Source: Streptomyces sp. BHT-5-2 (GTDB taxonomy: Bacteria > Actinomycetota > Actinomycetes > Streptomycetales > Streptomycetaceae). From it: a stretch of DNA of 64,000 bases. Where the stretch lies: assembly GCF_019774615.1 (NCBI RefSeq), contig NZ_CP081496.1, positions 3,534,001 through 3,598,000 on the forward strand, written 5' to 3'. The translations under genes were made by a program, and so were the position numbers. This document shows, piece by piece, positions 35,704-44,312 of the stretch. Position 1 is the stretch's first letter. Each line of letters starts with the position of its first letter. Under the pieces are notes generated by a model. It saw nothing but the letters and a program-made list of their open reading frames with translations. It was not told where the DNA came from and searched no databases.

Positions 35704-37172
35704 CGCCGGCACACGGGCGCGTCGGACAGGCCGATGCGCTGGTGGAAGTAGTGGAAGATGATCTCCTCGTGCAGCGCCTCGCCGTCCAGGGTCGGCTTCA
35801 GCGCGGCACCGTCTGCGACCTCCTCGACCAGCCCGCGCTCCAGCAACTCCGCGAACGCCGAGGCGAACGGCTCCATTTCGAGCAGATCTGCGCCGAACCG
35901 TTCCCGGTAGCGGTCGAGGACGATCGGCTGGTTGGCCTTGAAGTTGAAGCCGAGCGCGGTGCCGATGGCCTTGTGGCCGGACAGACGCCGGCCGAAGCTC
36001 AGCGGCAGGCCCTCGTTGTTCTGCATGAACGACACGTACTTGCTGATGTCGGTGATGTTGTGCGTCTGGAGGAACTCCTCCTGGTCGCCGGTGAGCCAGC
36101 CGTAGGCCCCGGGGCCGTACGCAATCATGGTGTTGTAGTGCTCCCACTTGTTCTTCGACGTCTGCGGGATGTTGCCGCCCTCGTAGGTGCCCGGTCGGCT
36201 CCACCAGCCGCAGGGGCTGGGGTAGTAGCCCTGCTCAAGCAGGACCTCGACGGCCTCCTGACGCATCGCGTACGTCGATTCCAGGTCAGGGAAGCGGCCC
36301 TCGCGGATGAGGCGTTCGCGCACTGTGGGGTTGTTCCACACCGCCCGGTTACCGATGCCCATCTCCTCCCGGTCTGCGTTGCGCAGCCGGTAGATGGTGA
36401 TGGTCGGGACGCCGAGGCCGGTGAGGATCTCCATGTCGTGGCGTACCGACTCCGGGGTCTGGTAGGGCAGGCCGAACATCATGTCGACGTTGAAAGGACA
36501 GCCGGTCGCGAGCAGGTTCTCGACGGCCTCGATCGACTGTGCCGCGGAGTGGCGGCGCTTGGTGAAGTCGTTCACCTCGTCCTGCAGGGACTGCACACCG
36601 AGACTGAACCGGTTGAAGCCCAGCTCCCGGGCCGTTTCGAGGTGGTGGCGCTGGAAGTTCTCCGGGTTGCCCTCGATGTTGAACTCGATGCCGTCCGCCA
36701 GGTCGTAGTTCTCACGGGCGTGCTTGACCAATGGCTTGATGAAGTCGGGGTTGTTGAGCAGCAGCGCCGCCGTGCCGCCGCCGATGTAGAAGGACTCGAT
36801 GCGGGCGTGCGGTATCCAGTCGTAGCGGTCCAGGTAGCGGCGGGACTCCTCGATGAGGAGATCGGACCACAGGCGCAGCGCCCCGTCCTCCTTGCCCCGC
36901 GGCACCAGTCTCTTGACGTAGTTGCAGAAGTGGCAGATGTAGTTGCACAGCGGGAGGTGGAAGTACAGGTGCGCAGGGTGGCCGGCACCCGGAAACGTGC
37001 CGTATTCCGCCGCGAGTTCGTCGCCGCTGAGCCGGTCGCCTTCGTTCGAGGTGACGTTGATGTTGTACTCGTCGCGGGGGATCTGCAGCTGCGGGTTGCG
37101 GTCGAGGAGGCGGCCGAGGTTGAGTTCGAGATCGACCGTGGTGCCACCGCGGTTGGTGGTGAGGACGGACAA
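35700..37172 (-). CDS. HemN/HemW-like radical SAM enzyme
   Basis: The 490-residue protein starts at TTG 37172 behind AAGGAG. The [4Fe-4S] motif CNYICHFC gives Cys76, Cys80 and Cys83 (CxxxCxxC) after LYFHLPL, followed by FYIGGGTAALL (SAM-binding GGE-like strand) and EFNIEGNPENFQ...GFNRFSLGVQSLQDEV, all HemN hallmarks. The C-terminal region (LGFNFKANQPIVLDRYRERF) resembles the HemN C-terminal domain. In secondary metabolism this group (class C radical SAM) methylates or cyclopropanates unactivated carbons with two SAM molecules. Chemistry on a carrier-bound aliphatic amino acid would suit this cluster, but that is inference. It follows the TrmO-like gene by about 138 bp. Confidence 0.92.
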   Translation of the reverse strand: MSVLTTNRGGTTVDLELNLGRLLDRNPQLQIPRDEYNINVTSNEGDRLSGDELAAEYGTFPGAGHPAHLYFHLPLCNYICHFCNYVKRLVPRGKEDGALRLWSDLLIEESRRYLDRYDWIPHARIESFYIGGGTAALLLNNPDFIKPLVKHARENYDLADGIEFNIEGNPENFQRHHLETARELGFNRFSLGVQSLQDEVNDFTKRRHSAAQSIEAVENLLATGCPFNVDMMFGLPYQTPESVRHDMEILTGLGVPTITIYRLRNADREEMGIGNRAVWNNPTVRERLIREGRFPDLESTYAMRQEAVEVLLEQGYYPSPCGWWSRPGTYEGGNIPQTSKNKWEHYNTMIAYGPGAYGWLTGDQEEFLQTHNITDISKYVSFMQNNEGLPLSFGRRLSGHKAIGTALGFNFKANQPIVLDRYRERFGADLLEMEPFASAFAELLERGLVEEVADGAALKPTLDGEALHEEIIFHYFHQRIGLSDAPVCRR

Positions 37173-37310
37173 GGTGGTCTCCTTGGCTGTGAAGGGAGCC
37201 TCGGTCGGCTTGTGGCCGGATCCGTGGCGGAGAAGAGAGACGCCGGGACGACAAGTGTCGACAAGTGCCGGAAGCAAGGCGTCGAGCGCGACGTGCCGCG
37301 CGGGGCGCCG

Positions 37311-37811
37311 TCAGGTGTCGTAGTAGGCGGACATCGCCGTGTGAAGCCAGGCCGGTTCGCGTACCGTGGCCGGATCCGGCTGGAAGAGCCGCTGGTACGG
37401 CTTGACGTCGAGCACCGGCGTGCCGTCCAGCGCGTCCAGGGCCCGTACGTGCAGTGTGAGGCCGTCGACGCGGACCAGTTCGCAGCGTGACACGCCGAGC
37501 CGGTTGGGGCGTTCCCTGAGCCGCTGGGCGAGGATGCCGAGGCGGGGCAGGTCCGTACGGCCCCTGGGGTGGCAGGCGCCGGTGACGGCCGCTGACTCGG
37601 GTACGAGATGGAAGTGGAAGACGACTTCGAGGTGGGAGAACTGCTCCAGACCGATCACGGCCTCGGGGCGCAGGCGCGCGGGGTCGAGCTCGATGAGCGA
37701 GGTGACCCCGCCCCAGCCGTCGTACTCGGGCACGCTGCGGGAGGAGCGGACGACGCCGATGGGGTCCAGGCTGCAGGAAGGTGACGCTTCGTCGGGTATC
37801 GGCAGCGGCAT
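37311..37811 (-). CDS. TrmO/TsaA-domain protein, copy 2 (divergent)
   Basis: The 166-residue protein starts at the ATG with AAAGGAA upstream; an in-frame GTG at 37841 is less likely. It has the same motifs as copies 1 and 3 (GLEQFSHLEVVFHFHLV, RERPNRLGVSRCELVRVDGL, GTPVLDVKPY) but is clearly diverged at protein and DNA level. It was therefore not homogenised with the other two. It lies between the PCP-TE gene and the radical SAM gene. Probable SAM-dependent enzyme; substrate unknown. Confidence 0.88.
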   Translation of the reverse strand: MPLPIPDEASPSCSLDPIGVVRSSRSVPEYDGWGGVTSLIELDPARLRPEAVIGLEQFSHLEVVFHFHLVPESAAVTGACHPRGRTDLPRLGILAQRLRERPNRLGVSRCELVRVDGLTLHVRALDALDGTPVLDVKPYQRLFQPDPATVREPAWLHTAMSAYYDT

Positions 37812-37837
37812 GGGCGTTCCTTTCCGTACGGCGGCGG

Positions 37838-38962
37838 TCACGAGGGCAGCGCAGCCACGGACGCCAGGTCGAGCTGCTCGCGCAGGCGGCGGCCCAGGAC
37901 CTCGACCTGGCCAGGCTCGACCATCGTGAAGTGGTCGCCTGGGACATCGCAGACCACGGCGCGGGCCGCGACCTCGCTCCAGCCCAGGTCGTCGGGGAGG
38001 GTGCAGTCCTCCATGGAGCGGTCGGTGACGCGGAAGACGGTGACCGTGCCGTCGTACGGCCTGATCCGGTAGGCCGCCAGGGCGTCCAGGTTGAACTGGT
38101 ACATGTCGATCATGCGGCGCAGGCGGTCGGCGTCGAAATCGGCGGGCATGGTGCCCGCGGCGACGGCTCGCTCCACCAGAACCTTCGCCCTGGTGTCCCG
38201 GGTCAGACCGCGCAGCCAGTCGATATCCAGGTTCAGCTTGAGCCCGCGCCAGAGCAGCGCGCGCAGGGCGAAATCCGGGTCGCCGCTGGGCTCGACGGTG
38301 ATGCGGGTGTCCAGCAGGCCGACGAGTCCGACGCGCTCGCCGCGTTCCGTCAGTCGGCGGGCGGTCTCATAGGCGAGCAGTCCGCCCATGGAGTAGCCGA
38401 TCAGGTTCCACTCGGCACCCTCCGGGTGGACGGTGCGCAGTTGTTCGATGAAGCACTCGGAGATGTCCTCCAGCGAGGACAGGGGCTCCTCGCCCGGCAG
38501 TAAGCCGACCGACTGGACCGCCCAGAACGGCTGGTCGACTCCCATCGCGCGGGCGATGGGTGGGTAGAGCAGCACGGTTCCGGACACCGGCGGCAGGGCG
38601 TAGACGGGGCTGCCGCCGGAGCCCTGCTGGATGCGGACCAGCTGGCCCTGCCGGTCGGCCGTGCCGCGGCGGACGATCTCGGCCAGCTCGGCGACGGTGG
38701 CCGCGGAGAGCAGGTCGGCGGCGGTGAGGTCGATCTGGAAGAGCCTGCGCACCTCCACAGTGAGCTTGATGGCGAGCAGCGAGTGGCCGCCGAGCGAGAA
38801 GAAGTCGTCGTGTATACCGACGTCGTCGCGGCGGAGCAACCGGCGCCAGACGTCGCAGAGTTGGAGTTCCACACCGTCACGGCCAGTGCCCGAGGGCGGC
38901 ACGGTGGTGGATTCCGTGGCGGATACTGCGGTGGATTTCGCGGTGGTGTGCGGGTGAGTCAT
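37838..38962 (-). CDS. Carrier-thioesterase didomain (PCP-TE)
   Basis: This 374-residue protein has a peptidyl carrier domain (about 30-100; DDFFSLGGHSLLAIKL, Ser61 for the phosphopantetheine arm) and a type I thioesterase (about 115-370; GYSMGGLLAYE with Ser191, late GDHFTMVEP with the catalytic His). There is no condensation or adenylation domain. The stand-alone A domain encoded divergently at 41178 is the obvious loading partner. It provides the covalent tether for the tailoring enzymes of the operon and then releases the product by hydrolysis or cyclisation. Confidence 0.93.
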   Translation of the reverse strand: MTHPHTTAKSTAVSATESTTVPPSGTGRDGVELQLCDVWRRLLRRDDVGIHDDFFSLGGHSLLAIKLTVEVRRLFQIDLTAADLLSAATVAELAEIVRRGTADRQGQLVRIQQGSGGSPVYALPPVSGTVLLYPPIARAMGVDQPFWAVQSVGLLPGEEPLSSLEDISECFIEQLRTVHPEGAEWNLIGYSMGGLLAYETARRLTERGERVGLVGLLDTRITVEPSGDPDFALRALLWRGLKLNLDIDWLRGLTRDTRAKVLVERAVAAGTMPADFDADRLRRMIDMYQFNLDALAAYRIRPYDGTVTVFRVTDRSMEDCTLPDDLGWSEVAARAVVCDVPGDHFTMVEPGQVEVLGRRLREQLDLASVAALPS

Positions 38963-39007
38963 CGTCTCTCTCGTCTGATGTGTCGTGGCGGATGTACGGA
39001 CTGCCGA

Positions 39008-40246
39008 TTAGGCGACGGTGGCCGGCGCAGGGGTGGCCGTGTCCGCGCCGGTCCGGCGGGCCTGGGCCCAGCGCACCGCCGGCGCCATGGACAGCCCGCC
39101 GACCAGGAACACCACGCCGAGCAGCAGCCATCCGGGCCTACCCCAGTCGATGAGGAGCAGGGTCAGCGCGACCGGGCCGAACATCTGGACGGCCCCGATC
39201 CCGGTGTTGAACAGGCCCTGGTACTGGCCCTGTTTGTCCGCGGGCGCGAGTTCGTAGCCGATCACCCAGGAACCGGCCGACTGCACAATTTCGCCGTACA
39301 CATGCAGCGCCGCCGCCACCAGCAGCACCACCGTCGCCATCACAGGACCGCGGCCGGCCGACAGCGCGAAGGCCGTGCAGCAGCCGAGCAGGACGACTCC
39401 CGCCAGCCGGAAGGCCCGGACGGCCGAGCGCAGTTCGCCGATCCTCTTCGTGACGGGAACCTGCAGGGCGACCACGGCGAGAGTGTTGAGCAGGAGCAGT
39501 ACGGCGGTGAGCGCGTGCGGTGCGTCGGTGTGCAGCGCGATCCACAGCGGAAGGATCACCTCAAGGATCGGGATGTGCAGCAGCATCAGCATGTTGATCA
39601 CGGCCAGCAGCGCGTACGGGGTGTCCCGCAGTACCGCGAACCGCGGCTCGCCCGGGCGGCGCTCCGTCGAGGGCGGTACGGCAGGCAGCCGCAGGAACAA
39701 CAGACCGCAGCCGATGAAGCTCAACGCGTTGAGGGCGAAGGTGAGCCGGTAGGCCGTCTCGGTATCCCACAGCAGAGCCAGACCGCCCAGCCCGGCTCCC
39801 GCCGAGACGCCGGCATTCGTGACGACGCGGATCTTGGCACGGACACGCACCAGGTTCTCGGCGTTCAGGACCGCCGGGATCAGAGCCTGCCGGGCGGCGT
39901 GTGCGCCGCGTTCGAAGAGCGCGTACAGGAACGCGATCACGACGAACAAGGCATACGAGTCGGTCGCCAGGTAGGCGGCGGTGGCAACGCCGGCCAGGGC
40001 GAGGAGCGCCGCCGCGGTGCCGCGGGGGCCCCTGCGGTCGGCGAGATGTCCGAATGGAACACCGGCGAACAGCCCCGCGATGCCGGCGATGCTGAGTCCG
40101 AGGCCGAGCTCGGACGGGGAGAAGCCGACGATCCGGGTGAAGTAGAGGGCGGAGCAGGTCAGGAAGGCGCCGTTGCCGAGGGAATTGACGAGATTTCCCA
40201 GAACGAGGGTGCGGGCCGGCCCTTCCTCGATGAAGCGGATTTTCAT
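39008..40246 (-). CDS. Major facilitator superfamily exporter
   Basis: The 412-residue, 12-helix MFS protein has the motif-A-type loop FGHLADRRGPRGTAAALLAL between helices 2 and 3, a large central loop after helix 6 (LPAVPPSTERRPGEP) and a second half with VTKRIGELRSAVRAF at the equivalent position. The start codon overlaps the hydrolase stop (ATGA). It probably exports the cluster's product and gives self-protection. Confidence 0.93.
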   Translation of the reverse strand: MKIRFIEEGPARTLVLGNLVNSLGNGAFLTCSALYFTRIVGFSPSELGLGLSIAGIAGLFAGVPFGHLADRRGPRGTAAALLALAGVATAAYLATDSYALFVVIAFLYALFERGAHAARQALIPAVLNAENLVRVRAKIRVVTNAGVSAGAGLGGLALLWDTETAYRLTFALNALSFIGCGLLFLRLPAVPPSTERRPGEPRFAVLRDTPYALLAVINMLMLLHIPILEVILPLWIALHTDAPHALTAVLLLLNTLAVVALQVPVTKRIGELRSAVRAFRLAGVVLLGCCTAFALSAGRGPVMATVVLLVAAALHVYGEIVQSAGSWVIGYELAPADKQGQYQGLFNTGIGAVQMFGPVALTLLLIDWGRPGWLLLGVVFLVGGLSMAPAVRWAQARRTGADTATPAPATVA

Positions 40247-40992
40247 GCGGCGTTTTCCTTCTCATCGGTTCCGGCGAATCGACCCCGATAGAAGTCGCGC
40301 ATCGCGGAGGCGAGCTGGTCCGTATTGCGGTAGCAGTCGGCATGGGATCCCTGGATGGTTTCCACCGCGAGGGCCCTGCCGCCCCGATCGGAGAGACGTT
40401 CGCGTTCGTCAGCCAGGATGTTGTGGCTGTCCGCGGCGGCCAACAGCAGTACGGGGATGCCCAGCCGCTCCAGCAGATCCGGGAGATGCCCGAAGTCGTA
40501 GGTCCAGCGCAGCAGGCTGCCCTCGGCCCACTCGTCTGCCACGTGCAGGGCGGGGTGGGCGTCGAAGGACTGGTCGATCAGCACGAGACTGCGCACCTTG
40601 GCCGCACCCCAGGTGACCGCAGAGATGGCCGCCACAAGTCCTCCGTAGGAGTAGCCGACCAGGTGCAGGTCGTCCGGGAGGGCGTCGGCGAAGCGGTGGA
40701 GGTCGGCGGAGAAGTCCAGCACCGAGTAGCCCCATGCCGGCCGGTGGCTGTCGCCGTGGGCGCGCAGGGAGGGGTAGACGGCCACCGAACCGCTCGGGCA
40801 CAGGGCGTCGCCGAGCGGTCGCAGCTGTCCTTTGTCGCCACCGAAACCATGGATCAGGAGCATGCTTCCCGGGGCGGAGCCATCCGTCCGCCGACCGGGT
40901 ACGGCGTCGTAGTCCAGCAGCTCGACACCGCTGCCGCCTCCCGCCAGCATCGGCTCGGGAAGGTTGTGCCCTTCCTTTTTGCCAGTCGTCAT
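40243..40992 (-). CDS. Alpha/beta hydrolase
   Basis: The 249-residue protein starts at the ATG with a G-rich ribosome binding site (AAGGGGG). It has the oxyanion-hole HGFGG (about 48-52), the nucleophile elbow GYSYGG (Ser115), a late acid in LLLAAADSHN and GSHADCYR with the catalytic His. It may act as an editing or type II thioesterase, an esterase or a product-modifying hydrolase. First gene of the minus operon, 185 bp from the divergent A-domain gene. Confidence 0.9.
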   Translation of the reverse strand: MTTGKKEGHNLPEPMLAGGGSGVELLDYDAVPGRRTDGSAPGSMLLIHGFGGDKGQLRPLGDALCPSGSVAVYPSLRAHGDSHRPAWGYSVLDFSADLHRFADALPDDLHLVGYSYGGLVAAISAVTWGAAKVRSLVLIDQSFDAHPALHVADEWAEGSLLRWTYDFGHLPDLLERLGIPVLLLAAADSHNILADERERLSDRGGRALAVETIQGSHADCYRNTDQLASAMRDFYRGRFAGTDEKENAA

Positions 40993-41177
40993 CGAAATCA
41001 ACCCCCTTGAGAAAAGACCGAGGTTGGCGGCAGCCTCGGGCCCAGCCAGATTCCATTCCACCGGCACGGAAAGTCAATGCCGGTCCGCGTCCCCGAAAGT
41101 GGGTACGTGACACCACAAGTGAACGGGACGGAATATCTGCGAAGGGATTCTGAAAGACCGATCTGGAGGGCTGTTCC
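40993..41177. promoter_or_regulatory. Divergent promoter region of the 31-43.6 kb cluster
   Basis: These 185 bp separate the first minus-operon gene from the plus-strand A-domain gene, so both halves of the cluster must start here or nearby. The sequence between 41060 and 41150 is lower in GC than its surroundings. I could not identify a reliable SARP-type direct repeat by eye. Confidence 0.6.
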
Positions 41178-42677
41178 ATGGGGTTCGGACTCATCCACCA
41201 GGCCGTCGCGCACCAGGCCCGGATGACACCGGGCGCCCTCGCGGTGGTCGACGGCGATATACGGCTCGACTACGCGACCCTCGACACCGCGGCCGACGCC
41301 TGGGCGACCGCCCTGCTGGCCTCCGGTGCTGGCCCAGGCACGCTGATCCCGGTCCTGTTGCCCCGCTCTGCCCGTCTCTACGTCGCCCTCCTCGCAATCC
41401 TCAAGTGCGGTGCTGGCTATGCCGCGTTGGACCCGAGGTGGCCGCGGGAGCGGACTGACGGCGTGCTGGCACAGCTGGGTGCTCCCGTGCTGGTGGCCGA
41501 CGCAGAAGAGTTGCCGGAGCATTGGACGGTTTGGAGGCCGCCGGCCGACCTTTCGGCCCGGACCTGCAAGGGCGACTCCCAGGCGTACGTCGGCCCCGCG
41601 GACGTGCCCGCCTCGGTCTTCTTCACCTCAGGAACCAGCGGTACGCCGAAGGGCGTCGTCTCCCCGCACTTCGCCACCACGCGGTTGTTCATGGCGGACG
41701 GCCCGCTGGATTTCGGGCCGAGCACCGTCATGCTGCAGGCGGCGCCGGCGGCCTGGGACGCGTTCTCGCTTGAGCTGTGGGGGCCGCTCACGACCGGCGG
41801 TAGCTGCGTGACCGCGGCCGAGGACTACCTGCTGCCGGACACTCTGCGGCGGTTGATCGACGCCCACGCAGTCGATACCGCCTGGCTGACGGCATCCCTC
41901 TTCAACCTCTTCACCGAGATAGACGCGGACTGCTTCCGTGGCCTGCGACGCCTGTACATCGGCGGTGAGCGGCTGTCGACGTCCCATGTCGGCCGGTTCC
42001 TCGGCCTGCACCCCGGTATCCGGCTGTTCAACGGATACGGTCCGGTGGAGAGCTGCGTGTTCGCCACCGTGCATCCCATCGCCGGGCCGGACTGCGAGGC
42101 GAAGTACGGCGTTCCGATCGGCCGTCCCGTGCCCGGCACCGGCGTCCACATCCTGGACGAGGAAGGCCATGAGTGCCCGCCCGACACTGTCGGCGAACTG
42201 TGCATCAGCGGTGCCGGACTGGCACAGGGCTACCTGGGCGATCCGGCCCTGACGGCCACGCGCTTCCAGGAGCGCCTGGCCGATGCCACCCGCCTCTACC
42301 GCACCGGCGACCACGGATTCCGGGACGCCGACGGCGTCTTCCACTTCACCGGTCGCGCCGACCGTCAGGTCAAGGTCCGCGGCTACCGCATCGAACCGGA
42401 GGAAATCGAAGCCCACGCGGGCCGACTGCCCGGCGTCTCGCACTGCGTCGCCATACCCGTACCCGGCGAACTGGGCAACTACGACCGACTCGCGCTGTTC
42501 TACACGACCTCCGGCGAGGACCGCAGCCCCACCGACCCCGCCCTGTTGCGCCGTTCACTGGGGCTGAGGCTTCCCCCGCACTCCGTCCCAGACGTCGTAT
42601 GCCGTGTGGACCACCTACCGGTAACGGCGAACGGAAAGATTGACCGCTTGGGACTTCTGGCCACACTCGCCCCCTGA
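41178..42677 (+). CDS. Stand-alone NRPS adenylation domain, valine-like pocket
   Basis: This 499-residue, complete A domain contains FFTSGTSGTPKGVV (A3), WDAFSLELWG (A4), NGYGPVESCVFAT (A5), RLYRTGDHGFRDADG (A7), GRADRQVKVRGYRIEPEEIE (A8) and LPVTANGKIDR with the A10 Lys. Reading the pocket by alignment gives about D-A-L-W-Y-G-G-V-F-K. This is close to published Val-type codes (DAxWxGGTFK), so valine or a related aliphatic amino acid is inferred. It has no carrier of its own and should load the PCP-TE protein in trans. The next gene follows after about 60 bp. Confidence 0.93.
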   Translation: MGFGLIHQAVAHQARMTPGALAVVDGDIRLDYATLDTAADAWATALLASGAGPGTLIPVLLPRSARLYVALLAILKCGAGYAALDPRWPRERTDGVLAQLGAPVLVADAEELPEHWTVWRPPADLSARTCKGDSQAYVGPADVPASVFFTSGTSGTPKGVVSPHFATTRLFMADGPLDFGPSTVMLQAAPAAWDAFSLELWGPLTTGGSCVTAAEDYLLPDTLRRLIDAHAVDTAWLTASLFNLFTEIDADCFRGLRRLYIGGERLSTSHVGRFLGLHPGIRLFNGYGPVESCVFATVHPIAGPDCEAKYGVPIGRPVPGTGVHILDEEGHECPPDTVGELCISGAGLAQGYLGDPALTATRFQERLADATRLYRTGDHGFRDADGVFHFTGRADRQVKVRGYRIEPEEIEAHAGRLPGVSHCVAIPVPGELGNYDRLALFYTTSGEDRSPTDPALLRRSLGLRLPPHSVPDVVCRVDHLPVTANGKIDRLGLLATLAP

Positions 42678-42740
42678 GCGCGGCACGCCATAGGCAATCT
42701 CCGCCCCGTCAAGACCAACCCTCAGAGAGGCACCGCTCTC

Positions 42741-43577
42741 ATGCCTGTGATCACCTTTCTCTCCCCCGCCCCGAGCCCCGGCCGACCCGCTCTCGCTCAG
42801 CTCGCCAAGGCGGTCACCACACTGCTGCGGATCCCGGCGGAGCACTGCTGGGTGACCTGGCAGCGGCTCGACGCCGACGCGGCACACCGCCCGGACTGGG
42901 AGCGTGCCGCCGGTGGCGCGTGTGCCCCCATCGGCTTTATCACGTGCAAGACGACCTATCCGCGCGAGACCGTGGAGCGGCTGCTGGCGCTGCTGCGCGA
43001 CGAGTTGGGGACGTTGTTGGGTGTGTCGCGCGAGGAGATCTATCTGACCGTACGCCGGGCTGTGCCGGGTGAGTTGCTGGTCCGTGGTGGCATGTGGAGC
43101 GGTGACAGCGCCCCTGCCGAGGTGGTGTGTCATCCGGTGGGTCGGGTGGTCGGTGGGCGGGGCGAGGTCCGGGACGACGACTGGGGTGGGGAACGGGCCG
43201 TCATCCGTCTGGATGCCGACCGGTTCGGTCCCGACGCGGTGGCGGGCCTGGACGCCTTCTCCCACCTGGAGGTCGTCTACCACTTCCACCGCGTCCCCGT
43301 GGACCGGATCGAGACCGGGGCCCGTCACCCGCGCGGCAACACCGACTGGCCCCTGGCCGGCATCTTCGCCCAGCGCGGCAAGAACCGCCCCAACCGCCTC
43401 GGCGTCTCCCGCTGCCGCCTGCTCGACGTCGACGGACTCGACCTCCACGTCCAGGGCCTGGACGCCATCGACGGCACCCCCGTCCTCGACATCAAGCCCT
43501 ACATGACCGAGTTCGGCCCCCGGGAAACCGTCACCCAGCCCACCTGGACCACCGAGATCATGCGCCACTACTACTGA
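42741..43577 (+). CDS. Tautomerase-like / TrmO fusion protein, copy 3
   Basis: The 278-residue protein has two parts. Residues 1-120 (MPVITFLSPAP...EIYLTVRRAVPGEL) look like a 4-oxalocrotonate tautomerase/MIF-type unit that keeps the N-terminal proline after Met removal. Residues about 125-278 are a TrmO (TsaA) domain nearly identical to copy 1 at both protein and DNA level. GAGAGGCAC upstream gives a usable ribosome binding site. The fusion is unusual and may mean that the two activities act on the same substrate. Its 3' half forms one arm of the inverted repeat bracketing the cluster. Confidence 0.88.
   Translation: MPVITFLSPAPSPGRPALAQLAKAVTTLLRIPAEHCWVTWQRLDADAAHRPDWERAAGGACAPIGFITCKTTYPRETVERLLALLRDELGTLLGVSREEIYLTVRRAVPGELLVRGGMWSGDSAPAEVVCHPVGRVVGGRGEVRDDDWGGERAVIRLDADRFGPDAVAGLDAFSHLEVVYHFHRVPVDRIETGARHPRGNTDWPLAGIFAQRGKNRPNRLGVSRCRLLDVDGLDLHVQGLDAIDGTPVLDIKPYMTEFGPRETVTQPTWTTEIMRHYY
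43132..43577 (+). repeat. Inverted repeat, right arm (partner 30995-31440)
   Basis: The TrmO-coding part of the fusion gene matches the left arm almost base for base, including synonymous positions. This indicates a recent duplication or gene conversion. Confidence 0.9.
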
Positions 43578-44312
43578 TCCAACTGACTGCCACTGACCAA
43601 CATCGCTTGTCTGCACACCGGAAGGCCACGCCAGGGGCGTTGTGGTCGGCAGCCGGGGGCGCTACGTGGCGTCCAGTCACCGCGCTGTGCACGCGAATCA
43701 CCGGCGGCTGGTGAGGCCGCTGGGACGCCGTCGTGCCGCGGTCCTTGCTTGGGGAGGCGGAAACCTTGCCGACCTCGTGACACAGCTGAGGTAGGCGCTT
43801 CTTATCGGGCTCCACCATCAGGAGCTCCCGCTGACGGAGGTCGTCAAGCTGATCGAGCTGGGCGACGGCGACTCCCTGCTCCCCGCACCTGTTCGTCCGT
43901 ACGACCACAGAGATATGGGGAGGACGTTCGACGAGCTCCTCGACGCCGTCATGCAGTTCTCGTGACATCCTCTGGAACTCGCAAGGTGGCGGTAGAGATG
44001 CTGTCAGTCTTTTCAGCCCGTGGCTCGCAGCCTGTTCGAGCTGTCTGTTCACGTGAATCGTGGTCGCCGAAGAATACCGGCCGCATGCCTTCAACTCATA
44101 AGGCATGTATCAGAGAACCGAGTTTCCTCCGCTACGGAAAGGCGTGCTCTGTTCCAGAACTGTTGCAGCAACTCTTCCGAATGGGAGGAACTCACGCTAC
44201 CTGAAACATCTCTCCAGGAACGGCGTCCGCGACAGCACGCAATCCCACTCCCCTCTGGGCCTAGGCTGTACGGCCAACAGTAGACATCCCGCCGCCGTCG
44301 ATAGTCAAGCGG
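43578..44312. other. Intergenic stretch with a possible gene remnant
   Basis: A plus-strand segment from about 43797 to the TGA at 43963-43965 reads LLIGLHHQELPLTEVVKLIE and further, protein-like, without a start or ribosome binding site; it may be the end of a lost gene. From 44000 to 44310 the sequence is lower in GC and noncoding, and likely carries the LuxR-gene promoter. Confidence 0.4.
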
